A stretch of 20,777 bases of DNA from NCBI GenBank assembly GCA_964011275.1, contig CAXGOB010000079.1:1-20777 (forward strand), written 5' to 3'. This stretch comes from UBA7328 sp002471345 (GTDB taxonomy: Bacteria > Bacteroidota > Bacteroidia > Chitinophagales > Saprospiraceae). The notes under the pieces were generated by a model that ran no database searches, was not told the DNA's origin, and saw only the letters and a list, made by a program, of their open reading frames with translations. Each line of letters starts with the position of its first letter. The stretch's first letter is position 1. Position numbers and translations under genes: made by a program. This document shows positions 1 to 8,502 of the stretch, piece by piece.

Positions 1-53
1 ACAGTTTAAATTTAATTCATTTTTAAACTGTCTTATTTTTACGCAAGGATACA
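1..53 (-). mobile_element. IS3-type insertion sequence left end (fragment)
   Basis: Read on the minus strand from 53 downward, this stretch matches the plus strand from 20438 for about 43 bases with only two mismatches; it begins TGTATCCTTGCG here and TGTAGCCTTGCG there. Starting with TG fits IS3-family termini. The copy at 20438 leads into a transposase orfA, so this is the same IS end reading out of the window to the left. Homology stops at about position 11, where this copy runs into TTTAAACTGT, which makes a perfect 10-bp inverted repeat of 1-10 with 22-31. That divergence could mean a deleted or MITE-like derivative, or a sequence end. The element boundary is inferred from the two-copy comparison, not from a target duplication. 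Confidence 0.6.
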
Positions 54-341
54 AGCCGTATTGTCCACTACGTCAAACTGAGAACCAAAATCTTCAGTCG
101 ACACACCTAAAAAATATTGTCGGAGGCTGTTATCGAATAAAAAACCAGCATATGATTTGTTGGGACTATATATTCTTGCTCTAGCATCTGTTAAACTTTC
201 TACGTCCAACATAAAATAAGATGGGGCGGCTCCTTTAGCTACATTCTGGCTACCATTGCCCACATTCTGACCATAGAAATATAAAGGGCACAAAAAAACT
301 AATATAAGTGAAAGATGCTTTTTTACTAATGATTTGTTTGA
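39..341 (-). pseudogene. 5' fragment of an exported protein gene, cut by the IS end
   Basis: The open frame runs from the stop at 342-344 to TAA at 39-41. The translation before the TTG at 293 reads like a signal peptide (KSLVKKHLSLILVFLC then PLYFYGQ), so the TTG lies inside the hydrophobic core and is unlikely to be the true start. No ATG, GTG or TTG lies upstream in frame. The mature part contains YAGFLFDNSLRQYFLGVST and FDVVDNTA, resembling motifs I associate with tail-fibre-like exported proteins of Bacteroidota; that link is from memory and tentative. The last four codons (CILA) come from the IS end, so the original C-terminal portion is missing. It lies 84 bp downstream of the M36 protease gene on the same strand. 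It is probably non-functional: no clear start and a truncated end. Confidence 0.5.
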
Positions 342-424
342 TTAAAAAAAATCCAAAAAATAAATTCTATCAATACTTTCTTCTCTTGGTGGAAAGTAAC
401 AGTGCAATATCTAGACTAAAGCAT

Positions 425-3400
425 CTACTCCAATAATTTCATCAATTTCTCATTATATAATTGCCCACCAATATTCATTTGTAAAATGTAAGTCCCTTGC
501 GGCAAATTATTGGAAAGTACATTTTCGAAATGGGTGCCTGAATTAAATGAATTGCTACTTCTACTGATCACTCGTCCATTCAGATCTGAAATAGTGAATA
601 CTACATCTGTTTTCTTTTCTAGTGTGAATCTCACATTCATATCCGTATTAGATGGATTTGGAAACACTGATAAGTTGAATTCTGATTTTGTGATATCATT
701 ATTAGGAGTACTTCCTTCTTTTACTTGTAACACAGTTTGAGATGTAGTACATATTTCGTCTTGATTATCAGCAGTCAGACAAGTCGTACCGATGGCATCC
801 GCTAAGTCAAGATAATCTACATAATCAATAAACCATCCAGAGAAAGAGCCTGCAATTCCTTGATTGATATCTGAGACCCATCTAAATCTTATCAGGACTT
901 CATTTCCTTTAAAAGAAGATAAATCCACAATGGACTGAACCCAACTTCCGCTACTCCCTGTAAATCCTTTAATTACAGGTGCTGTACTTGCTGGAAGAGT
1001 GTCAAAGTGATTGAATATCATATCCACATTATAACTATTGGACAAAAACAAATCGTCGGGAACATAAGACCATGACTGACCACCGTCTTCCGATATTTCT
1101 ACTATTCCACCATCGTATCCATACTCTGTAAAGTATCTGTGCCAAAACCTGAATGCAGGTTTTTCTTGATCCAAAACAACGGGGATTGATTGTTGCAAGA
1201 AGCCTTCTACCTCTAAGGTGTCATTAATGATATTATACGAATTTCTTCCGAGCCTCTTCACTATAGGGGATAACTTCCATTCATTGTTTGCCCCTATAGC
1301 CGTTGGGTTTGAAAAGAAACCATTACCTGGGCCAAAATCATCGAAGAGCATTCTCTGTGTTTGCTTTTCTGTTCCCACTCTGATTCTATACTTCATTTCT
1401 ACTTCCTGCTGGGAAGCCAAATCTCCAATGTTATATGTCAAAACTCCATTAGAGAGCATTGGAGAGAAATCTGTACCTGTAGAAATAAACTCCGCATTCT
1501 CCGGAAGAGTATTTCTTACAACCGTGTTAGTAGAGGTCTCTTCTTTATGATTTATAGCAGTAACCGTTATTTCTATTTCATCATCTACATTGCTGGCTTC
1601 AGGAGCTTCTTTACTTATTTTTATTGTTTTGATGCACGATGGCAAGGTCTGAAAGCCTTCTACATTATCATCTCTATTTTGTCGGTTTCCTCCAATAGCA
1701 TCAAATCCTATTCCTCTTGCGGCAAAAGCATTCCACAACAGACATTCATGTATTCCATCAAACATCATTCTATCAGCCTCAATTATTGCATCGCGACCTT
1801 CAATAAATCCTGGGCTACATGGCTGCAGTTTTAATCCAGCCATAACTAAAGAAAGGGCTTTGTGATTACCTGCATCTTCATTTTTCCATGTTCCATCATA
1901 TCCATACTGATCAATAAAAAGCCAATAAACATCCCAAAGTACCCCTGCCCAGATTTCACCTACAGGGTGAGGAGCAGTACCTGTACCTCTGATATCATTC
2001 ATGGTCTGATCATTAACAGATCGATTTATTGAATATGGTGATCTTCTTATACCTCTGGACCCAACTGGTTGGCCTATCACATAAGTACCTATTCCTCGAG
2101 GATTTTCTCCAATATCTCCTTCTTGCTGAGTTACTACAAGGCCAAAAAAATCACTCCATCCTTCTCCCATTTCTTCGTCATTATTCAGGCAGGATGATCT
2201 TGAAGCTCCACCTGTGAGCCTTGAAGAGATCCCATGGCCATATTCATGCGCAATTATTCCATTGTCAAAACCTCCGGAAATGTTCAATATTTCAGTAGGC
2301 ACAAAAGCAATCTCGACTTCATTCCCTTCTTGGAGTTCTCTTTCTATTGGATCACAATCTTCTTTAGTTAGAAAATAACCCGGTATAGTCACATTGTCAG
2401 CATTATCTGCTCCTGACATGTTCACTATTCCGCCGCTCTCAGATCCAATTGGATTCTGATTACAAACTACAGCCGCTACTGCCCCTGCTCGCTGCGCATT
2501 AAAAATTTTAGTGCTAAAGAAACAATCACCTCTTCTTATAAGAGCAATGTTTCCATTCATCTCTATGGTGTTCATTGTAGTTTGACATCCATCAGTTGCG
2601 TCTCCGTTTCCATCATCTGTCAATACCAGATTCCCTGAAAATTCAGTTGTGACTCTTCCTGGTCCAAATAGCGCAGTACCAGTAAGATATTCATCTGCAA
2701 CGGTTTCTGGAGAGCTCACTAACAAGTCTCTTGCCCGAGCCTCCCATTTGTACATCTGCATCCTCCCAGAATTGCCATCAGATGTTATAGTAAAATTAGC
2801 ATTGCCTATTTCTATACCAGCATCAACATCATCCAATGTTTGTAATATTACAGGGTCGCCAGATCTCGCACTAGAGCCACCTTTACCATAATTGTTACTC
2901 TGATAATTTCCACTTGCTTCATTAAATCCTAGATTATAGCTCCAATCATGCATGAAATTACCCATGTAAAAGATCTGGGTCACGTCAGCTAATTCATTTT
3001 GTGAATCCGTTATATCATTTGAAGGATTGTGTGGTGTGTTAAATATCAGATTTTGACCACCATCTGGCTCATCATCCGAGCTGTTATTATTTCCATTTTT
3101 ATCATGATAGGCATGTCCATTATTCCCTCTAGTGATCGTGTACTCTGCCCCGGCTCTACCATCAGTATCATGCCATCCGAATGGCGAAGCTACTGGGTCA
3201 GATGGCTCAACTAAAAGCTCCTGTACACCTTGGTTTGGTGCTTCTACATAATTAGGATATACTAAATATTGTGCACCATCAGTAATTGCCTTGGTACTTT
3301 CCTTTTTACTTTGAATGTGAACTGGCCTTTTACTCTTTTTCGAAAGTTGTTGAACTCCTTTTGAATTAGTAGGTGCTTGATTATGAAAACACTCTAGAGT

Positions 3401-4006
3401 TTGATTGATTTCTTTTAGTATACTTCCATTGCCCGCATCTATAATCGTACTTGATGCTTTGTCACTAATTTTGGAGTCATACTCAATCCTCCAACTCAAT
3501 ATTAGCACCCCTTCCTTTTGATAATAGATTTTTTCTGCGAATATGTCATTATGTGCTATTGCAGAAAGAGAAAGAGAATACAAGTTGTTTCGATTCTTTT
3601 GAAATTTGATCTTATTTTTTGGTAGAGGTACATTAAGATGCCCCCGTGTAATATGCAAAGCATCCATAGCTGAATATTTATCCACACTTCTAAATGTCTT
3701 TTTACTCAATTCAGATAAAAATCCTACTCCACTATTAAAAACTTGACCGTCTTTTTTTACAGCTAGTGCTGTGATAGCATTAAAGATGTCTACTCCTTTA
3801 TGCGTTTGTTGGAGATAAACAAAATGTGTTTTACTTTTTTCGTCAAAATGAAAATCAGAAAGTCGGGCAGTAGATACATCTGTATCACTAATTTTAAACT
3901 GTTCTGTTTTTGACTTTAAAAAAGCTCTTGCGGTTCGTTCGAAAATTTCTTGTGCATTTAGAGAATTGAGAGCAAAAAGGAAGATTAAAATGGATAGTCT
4001 GTTCAT
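425..4006 (-). CDS. Secreted M36 fungalysin-family metalloprotease with PA and T9SS sorting domains
   Basis: A 1193-residue exported zinc endopeptidase. I start it at ATG 4006 (MNRLSILIFLFALNSLNAQ, a clean signal peptide) rather than at TTG 4030, which only adds eight residues before it. Order of parts: signal peptide 1-19; an FTP-like propeptide about 20-205, which in this family inhibits and helps fold the enzyme; the M36 catalytic domain about 240-795, with HEYGH at 587-591 and the downstream GEGWSD whose Glu (about 615) supplies the third zinc ligand; a protease-associated (PA) insert about 445-565 just before the HEYGH; a DUF11-like beta domain about 793-880; a MAM/immune-inhibitor-A-like module about 885-1085 (FRFWHRYFTEYG, SGWFIDYVDYLD); and a T9SS type A sorting domain over the last 80 residues (VFPNPSNTDMNVRF, LPQGTYILQM). 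The likely role is extracellular protein degradation. All catalytic residues are present, so it looks intact. Confidence 0.93.
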   Translation of the reverse strand: MNRLSILIFLFALNSLNAQEIFERTARAFLKSKTEQFKISDTDVSTARLSDFHFDEKSKTHFVYLQQTHKGVDIFNAITALAVKKDGQVFNSGVGFLSELSKKTFRSVDKYSAMDALHITRGHLNVPLPKNKIKFQKNRNNLYSLSLSAIAHNDIFAEKIYYQKEGVLILSWRIEYDSKISDKASSTIIDAGNGSILKEINQTLECFHNQAPTNSKGVQQLSKKSKRPVHIQSKKESTKAITDGAQYLVYPNYVEAPNQGVQELLVEPSDPVASPFGWHDTDGRAGAEYTITRGNNGHAYHDKNGNNNSSDDEPDGGQNLIFNTPHNPSNDITDSQNELADVTQIFYMGNFMHDWSYNLGFNEASGNYQSNNYGKGGSSARSGDPVILQTLDDVDAGIEIGNANFTITSDGNSGRMQMYKWEARARDLLVSSPETVADEYLTGTALFGPGRVTTEFSGNLVLTDDGNGDATDGCQTTMNTIEMNGNIALIRRGDCFFSTKIFNAQRAGAVAAVVCNQNPIGSESGGIVNMSGADNADNVTIPGYFLTKEDCDPIERELQEGNEVEIAFVPTEILNISGGFDNGIIAHEYGHGISSRLTGGASRSSCLNNDEEMGEGWSDFFGLVVTQQEGDIGENPRGIGTYVIGQPVGSRGIRRSPYSINRSVNDQTMNDIRGTGTAPHPVGEIWAGVLWDVYWLFIDQYGYDGTWKNEDAGNHKALSLVMAGLKLQPCSPGFIEGRDAIIEADRMMFDGIHECLLWNAFAARGIGFDAIGGNRQNRDDNVEGFQTLPSCIKTIKISKEAPEASNVDDEIEITVTAINHKEETSTNTVVRNTLPENAEFISTGTDFSPMLSNGVLTYNIGDLASQQEVEMKYRIRVGTEKQTQRMLFDDFGPGNGFFSNPTAIGANNEWKLSPIVKRLGRNSYNIINDTLEVEGFLQQSIPVVLDQEKPAFRFWHRYFTEYGYDGGIVEISEDGGQSWSYVPDDLFLSNSYNVDMIFNHFDTLPASTAPVIKGFTGSSGSWVQSIVDLSSFKGNEVLIRFRWVSDINQGIAGSFSGWFIDYVDYLDLADAIGTTCLTADNQDEICTTSQTVLQVKEGSTPNNDITKSEFNLSVFPNPSNTDMNVRFTLEKKTDVVFTISDLNGRVISRSSNSFNSGTHFENVLSNNLPQGTYILQMNIGGQLYNEKLMKLLE

Positions 4007-4221
4007 ATAGTTGTTTGTGGACTTTTGCAAGGTTTTTAAAAATATTGAACTTTTTTAGTTGATTTTAGTTCATCAATCACACTCTTATTCGTCTTACGTA
4101 TCTTGCAATTTTTCTAAAAGAATTAAATTTAGTTATTCTATTTCATTTTTATTGTCGTCTGTAAAATCAAAGCAATAAAATTGAGTTATGTTTTTCTTCA
4201 CTACTGTAAAATACTCTTGTC

Positions 4222-4965
4222 ATTAGAAATAAGCAAAATCAAATTATTTTTGGAAGGAATCCAATTCTTGATGCATTACATAGTGGTCAGCACTTTGAGA
4301 AGATTTTCATTAAAAGTGGTCTGAAAGGCCCGTTTGTAGAAGAGGTGTATAATATAGTGAATGATCGAGCCATTCCATTAAAGAAAGTACCACAAATAAA
4401 GTTAGACCAACTTTCCAGAAAAAGAAATCACCAAGGGGCTGTGGGAATCATTTCTGCTGTAGAGTATCAAAACATTAGGGATATCATTCCTCTGATCTAC
4501 GAAAGAGGAGAAACACCTAATATTTTGATTCTTGAAGGAATAACCGATGTTAGAAATGTGGGAGCAATTGCCAGGTCCGCTGAAGTTCTTGGAGCTCATG
4601 CCATTGTATTCCCCTTGAGTAATAGTGCAGAGATTAATGAAGATGCTATAAAAACATCTGCAGGAGCATTGCTCTCCATTCCACTCTGTAGAGAAAGTAA
4701 CCTTTTCAAAACAATTGATTATCTAAAGGAATCTGGGTTTCATATAATATGTAGTGCCCTTGATGGAGATACTAATATTTTTGAAATTGATATGACTGGA
4801 CCATTGGCCACCATTATAGGATCAGAACAAAAAGGAGTAAGTAGTGAGCTAATAAAAAAGAGTGACAAAACGTTTAAAATTCCTCAACTGGGGAAGACGG
4901 ATTCACTCAATGTGTCAGTTGCCTCTGGAATTATTCTTTATGAATGTATAAAACAAAGGAGATAA
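4222..4965 (+). CDS. rlmB: TrmH/SpoU-family 23S rRNA 2'-O-methyltransferase (RlmB-like), apparent ATT start
   Basis: An AdoMet-dependent RNA ribose methyltransferase; RlmB methylates a guanosine in the 23S rRNA peptidyl-transferase region. The three SpoU knot motifs are visible: NVGAIARSAEVLG, IIGSEQKGVSSELI and IPQLGKTDSLNVSVASG. The N-terminal RNA-binding domain is also complete: upstream of the first conventional start (GTG 4345) the same frame reads QIIFGRNPILDALHSG, the canonical beginning of the family. No ATG, GTG or TTG lies between the stop at 4207-4209 and GTG 4345, so I place the start at ATT 4222. That gives 247 aa, close to the usual 245. A start at 4345 would delete about 41 conserved residues. 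It heads the run with the TraB-like gene, 25 bp downstream. A weak promoter-like TACTCTTG lies at 4212-4219, very close to the proposed start. Function is confident; the start codon is inferred. Confidence 0.85.
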   Translation: MRNKQNQIIFGRNPILDALHSGQHFEKIFIKSGLKGPFVEEVYNIVNDRAIPLKKVPQIKLDQLSRKRNHQGAVGIISAVEYQNIRDIIPLIYERGETPNILILEGITDVRNVGAIARSAEVLGAHAIVFPLSNSAEINEDAIKTSAGALLSIPLCRESNLFKTIDYLKESGFHIICSALDGDTNIFEIDMTGPLATIIGSEQKGVSSELIKKSDKTFKIPQLGKTDSLNVSVASGIILYECIKQRR

Positions 4966-4990
4966 CCTATATCCTTAAAAACAGAAAATT

Positions 4991-5929
4991 ATGAATAACT
5001 GGATTAATAGAATGTTGTCCTTGGCTCTGATGCTTATGATGGCTCAAAGTTGCAATACAGCAAAAGCAATAACAGGTTCAGAAATAGAAGTTCCCTCTCC
5101 TAAAGAAAATAAATTAGCCAACAGCCTTCTTTGGAAAATAACTGGTGACGGACTCAAAGATTCATATCTGTATGGTACTATTCACATCATAGATGATGAT
5201 GAATTTTTCTACCCAAAAGGGACTATGGCTGCACTGAATGCAGTAAAAAAAGTAGTTTTTGAAATAGATATGGCAGAGATGAGTGACATGTCAAATGCTA
5301 TGGCTTTGATGCAAAAAGCATTCATGTCTGATAACAAGACACTTGAAGATGTGATGAGTGAAGAAGACTATACTTTAGTGAGTGATCATTTTCAAAAAAT
5401 GGGGTTACCTATCTTTTTGCTACAAAGAATAAAGCCCATGTTTTTAACCATTTTTGCTAGTGGTGATATTAGTCCAGGAGATTTACAAAATGGAAAAATA
5501 AAGTCGTATGAGATGGAGTTTGCAAAAGAAGCAGAAAAGCGTCAACTACGAACGGGAGGTTTAGAAACTATTGATTTCCAAATAAGCATTTTTGATGAAA
5601 TCCCTGAAGAGGATCAAGCAACAATGCTTGTAGAATCTATTAAAACTGCTGATACGGGTAGTGATCAGATGAAAGAAATGGTGGAAATTTATAAAAGACA
5701 AGACATTACGGCGATGCAGGAAATGATGAAGGGTGATGAAACCATAAAAGAATATGAAGACATCTTGCTTGTCAAAAGAAATAAAAACTGGATACCACAA
5801 ATCAAACAGATGATGGGTGTTGAGCCAGTATTTTTTGCTGTTGGTGCAGGTCACTTGGGGGGAGAATTGGGAGTAATTCAACTACTCAAAAATGAAGGAC
5901 TTAAAGTAACACCTGTTATCTCTATTTAG
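4991..5929 (+). CDS. TraB/GumN-family putative lipoprotein
   Basis: A 312-residue protein of the TraB/GumN family, whose biochemical role in bacteria is poorly defined; some relatives are proposed to be metal-dependent proteases or regulators. The N terminus (NRMLSLALMLMMAQSC) is a signal peptide ending in a plausible lipobox with Cys21, so attachment to a membrane is likely. Family signatures are SYLYGTIHIIDDDEFFYP near residue 60 and the C-terminal FFAVGAGHLGGELGVIQLL, the paired GTIH and GxGHLxG blocks of the family. Length fits the usual 280-320. ATG 4991 follows rlmB by 25 bp, and the carbonic anhydrase homologue starts 8 bp after its stop, so the three are probably co-transcribed. No truncation is seen. 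Confidence 0.88.
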   Translation: MNNWINRMLSLALMLMMAQSCNTAKAITGSEIEVPSPKENKLANSLLWKITGDGLKDSYLYGTIHIIDDDEFFYPKGTMAALNAVKKVVFEIDMAEMSDMSNAMALMQKAFMSDNKTLEDVMSEEDYTLVSDHFQKMGLPIFLLQRIKPMFLTIFASGDISPGDLQNGKIKSYEMEFAKEAEKRQLRTGGLETIDFQISIFDEIPEEDQATMLVESIKTADTGSDQMKEMVEIYKRQDITAMQEMMKGDETIKEYEDILLVKRNKNWIPQIKQMMGVEPVFFAVGAGHLGGELGVIQLLKNEGLKVTPVISI

Positions 5930-5937
5930 ACTAGATC

Positions 5938-6450
5938 ATGTCCAAGATTATAGAAGTTAAAGGAATTAATCCTACCATACCAGAAAGCTGTTTCCTGGCA
6001 GAAGGCTCTATCATCACTGGTGATGTGGTAATGGGTAAAGATTGTAGCATATGGTTTAATGCTGTAATCAGGGGGGATGTCTGCGAAATAAGGCTAGGCA
6101 ACAAGGTAAATATCCAGGACATGTGTATGATTCATGGAACAATTGGAAGGTCCAAAACGATCATTGGCAACAATAGTTCCATCGGGCATCGGGCAATTAT
6201 ACACGGTGCCATTATAGAAGAAAATGTTCTTATAGGCATGGGTGCAGTGGTAATGGATAATGCTATTATTAAATCTGGGGCCTTGGTTGCTGCTGGAGCA
6301 GTGGTTTTAGAAAACCAGATTTTAGAGGGTGGATATATTTATGCAGGTGTACCTGCAAAAAAGATCAAAAAACTAGATACAGAACAGCAACAATTTCATA
6401 TTCTCCGGACTTCAGATGCATATATCAAATATTCAAGTTGGTATAAATAA
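5938..6450 (+). CDS. Gamma carbonic anhydrase family protein (left-handed beta-helix)
   Basis: A 170-residue hexapeptide-repeat protein of the gamma-CA/PaaY/YrdA group, expected to trimerise with metal held between subunits. The three metal-binding histidines of the family are present: H66 (DMCMIHG), H84 (SIGHRA) and H89 (IIHG). R45 and D47 (VIRGD) and Q60 (NIQD) match the conserved Arg, Asp and Gln of archaeal Cam. The repeating I-G-x-x pattern runs through residues 15-140, followed by a C-terminal helix. Many members of this clade lack strong CO2-hydration activity, and some hydrolyse CoA thioesters, so the reaction is not certain. It is cytosolic (no signal peptide). It follows the TraB-like gene by 8 bp and precedes a SulP transporter by 114 bp, a context that favours a role in bicarbonate or CO2 handling. 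Confidence 0.9.
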   Translation: MSKIIEVKGINPTIPESCFLAEGSIITGDVVMGKDCSIWFNAVIRGDVCEIRLGNKVNIQDMCMIHGTIGRSKTIIGNNSSIGHRAIIHGAIIEENVLIGMGAVVMDNAIIKSGALVAAGAVVLENQILEGGYIYAGVPAKKIKKLDTEQQQFHILRTSDAYIKYSSWYK

Positions 6451-6564
6451 AAGGTTTTTACTATTTTTCAGGTCAGAAAAATGTAATTCTGCATTTAGTC
6501 TCATGATCTGACTAACTCAAGTCAATTACAAATTATTTTTTAATCTTTTCATACTTCAATATTT

Positions 6565-8418
6565 ATGTCGAAGGATTCTATAGGACTGACTTTTAAACAT
6601 TTTAAGGGAGATTTTTTTGGTGGTATTACTGCTGGTATTGTTGCATTACCTCTCGCACTAGCATTTGGTGTTAGTTCTGGGTTAGGACCTAGTGCCGGAT
6701 TGTATGGCGCAATCTTTATAAGTTTTTTCGCAGCCCTTTTTGGAGGTACTAACACCCAAATTTCTGGCCCAACTGCCCCTATGACAGCTGTGAGTATGAT
6801 CGTAATTGCAGGCATAGTGGCTGCTTATGATGGAGAGGTGTCAAAAGCACTTCCTGCTATACTTACTGTTTTTCTTTTAGCAGGTTTAATGCAGATTGCT
6901 TTAGGGATGATTGGGTTAGGTAAATACATCAAATACATTCCCTATCCAGTAGTCTCAGGGTTTATGACTGCTATTGGAGTAATCATAATTGTTACCCAGA
7001 TATTGCCTTCTATCGGATACTATCCAAAAGAAGATGTGGAATATGTAAATCTTTTCAAACCTCAAGCTGAGGAAATCATACTTGACAATATATTAAAGGA
7101 TGAAGCCGATGAAGGCTTATTAGTTTTGGAAGATTTCAAAGAGACAATAATTAGAGCAGAAGATATTACTCAAGCTCAAATTCTTAAAGAATCACAGACA
7201 CTTGCAGCTAAAAATGCCTCCGGAGTGATTGGATCTTTGAAAGTATTACCCAAAGCATTGAGAAATATTAACTGGTTAGAATTAATACTAGCCTTGGGTA
7301 CAATTATAATTATTTTTGGATTTAAACGCATAACTACCGCTGTTCCAAGTACTCTCGTGGCTTTATTTGTTATGTCTTCTATTGCCATCTTTGCGGGACT
7401 AGATTATAGGCCTATAGAACAAATTCCAAGTGGATTGCCGCTCCCCCAATGGTCGATATTTACGGAATTCGAACTTTCATCTATCTCCCCATATATATTC
7501 ACGGCACTCACACTTGCAATGCTTGGAGCCATTGATTCATTGCTCACTTCAGTAGTGGCAGACAACATGACCAAAACGCAACATGAACCTAACAAAGAAT
7601 TGGTGGGTCAAGGTATTGGGAATACAATAGCAGCAATATTTGGAGGAATTCCTGGTGCAGGAGCTACAATACGAACGGTAGTAAATATTAATGCTGGTGG
7701 TAAAACTCGTCTATCAGGAATGCTTGCTGGTGTTTTGTTACTTTTTATTTTATTGGTTTTGGGACCTGTTGCTTCTCAGATTCCGGCAGCAGTATTAGCT
7801 GGGATTTTGATTACTGTGGGTATCGGTGTAATGGATTACAAAGGACTGAAAGCAATGCCATCTATGCCAAGGCCAGAGGTCACTATCATGATAATTGTGC
7901 TAGTGCTATCTTCTGTTTGGAATCTTGTATATGCTGTGGGAATAGGTCTTGTGATTGCTTCTCTAATGTTCATGAAAAAAATTGGAGACCTTACTGCAGA
8001 ACAATCCCAAGTAACTTCTCTCAAAGCAGAGGAATCTTGGGCAGATGAGATAGATTTTCCAAAAAACCTGCAAGAGGAGGTTTTCATAAAGCATATTAAT
8101 GGGCCGTTATTTTTTGGATCGACACAGGACTTTCAACAATTAGCCAGGCAAATCCCTGACACTTGTAGTACCGTCATAATTAGGATGGGAAAGGTGCCTT
8201 ATATAGATCAGTCCGGCCTGTATGCAATTGAAGATGTTCTTCAGGATCTTATTAACTCTAATCAAAAAGTATTGTTGGTTAATATTCTAAGTCAACCAAA
8301 ATATATGCTCGAAAGAATTGATATTATTCCAGACTTGGTTTTTGAGGATCATATTTTTAGCAGTTTCAAAGAATGCCTAGTCTGGGTAAAGGATGAATAT
8401 CCAAGTCCTACAGCCTAA
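6565..8418 (+). CDS. SulP/SLC26-family inorganic anion transporter with STAS domain
   Basis: A 617-residue inner-membrane anion transporter. The first membrane segments carry the family words ALPLALAFGVSSGLGPSAGLYG and QISGPTAPM (66-73). The core signature NKELVGQGIGNTIAAIFGG, with the following PGAGATIRT, is at 343-370. A cytosolic STAS domain spans about 500-610 and contains VPYIDQSGLYA, the D-x-S-G loop that is phosphorylated in anti-sigma antagonist relatives. Known members move sulfate, bicarbonate (BicA type) or other anions, often with Na+; the sequence alone does not settle the substrate. Residues about 152-235 form a charged, mostly non-membrane insert between transmembrane segments, longer than in compact SulPs. 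It lies 114 bp after the carbonic anhydrase homologue, so bicarbonate is an attractive guess. A terminator follows 10 bp after the stop. Confidence 0.92.
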   Translation: MSKDSIGLTFKHFKGDFFGGITAGIVALPLALAFGVSSGLGPSAGLYGAIFISFFAALFGGTNTQISGPTAPMTAVSMIVIAGIVAAYDGEVSKALPAILTVFLLAGLMQIALGMIGLGKYIKYIPYPVVSGFMTAIGVIIIVTQILPSIGYYPKEDVEYVNLFKPQAEEIILDNILKDEADEGLLVLEDFKETIIRAEDITQAQILKESQTLAAKNASGVIGSLKVLPKALRNINWLELILALGTIIIIFGFKRITTAVPSTLVALFVMSSIAIFAGLDYRPIEQIPSGLPLPQWSIFTEFELSSISPYIFTALTLAMLGAIDSLLTSVVADNMTKTQHEPNKELVGQGIGNTIAAIFGGIPGAGATIRTVVNINAGGKTRLSGMLAGVLLLFILLVLGPVASQIPAAVLAGILITVGIGVMDYKGLKAMPSMPRPEVTIMIIVLVLSSVWNLVYAVGIGLVIASLMFMKKIGDLTAEQSQVTSLKAEESWADEIDFPKNLQEEVFIKHINGPLFFGSTQDFQQLARQIPDTCSTVIIRMGKVPYIDQSGLYAIEDVLQDLINSNQKVLLVNILSQPKYMLERIDIIPDLVFEDHIFSSFKECLVWVKDEYPSPTA

Positions 8419-8427
8419 ATAGAAAAA

Positions 8428-8453
8428 GGCCATAATCACGTTTGATTATGGCC
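8428..8453. terminator. Bidirectional rho-independent terminator
   Basis: A perfect 11-bp stem (GGCCATAATCA, 8428-8438, paired with 8443-8453) and a CGTT loop sit between the convergent SulP and porin genes. On the minus strand the stem is followed directly by TTTTTCTATTT, a good U-tract for the porin transcript. On the plus strand it is followed by TCTATTGTTG, weaker but usable for SulP. Confidence 0.9.
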
Positions 8454-8502
8454 TCTATTGTTGTATGAAAAAAACTATTATATTTTTTCTCTTCTAAAAA
8501 TC

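Noticed and set aside
1..31. Perfect 10-bp inverted repeat read as a rho-independent terminator
   Set aside because: It is very AT-rich, the matching IS copy at 20438 lacks the second arm, and on the minus strand there is no visible T-run; an IS-derived origin explains it better.
1218..1834. Several plus-strand open frames inside the M36 protease gene
   Set aside because: They are antisense shadows without family motifs or start signals, and the minus-strand gene has clear domains.
4188..4226. A frameshift joining the 12-codon ATG frame (MFFFTTVKYSCH) to rlmB
   Set aside because: Those residues do not resemble the family N terminus, and the rlmB frame itself already carries the complete domain from ATT 4222.
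6472..6512. GTCAGA…TCTGAC inverted repeat before the SulP gene
   Set aside because: Only six base pairs with a 29-base loop, expected by chance.
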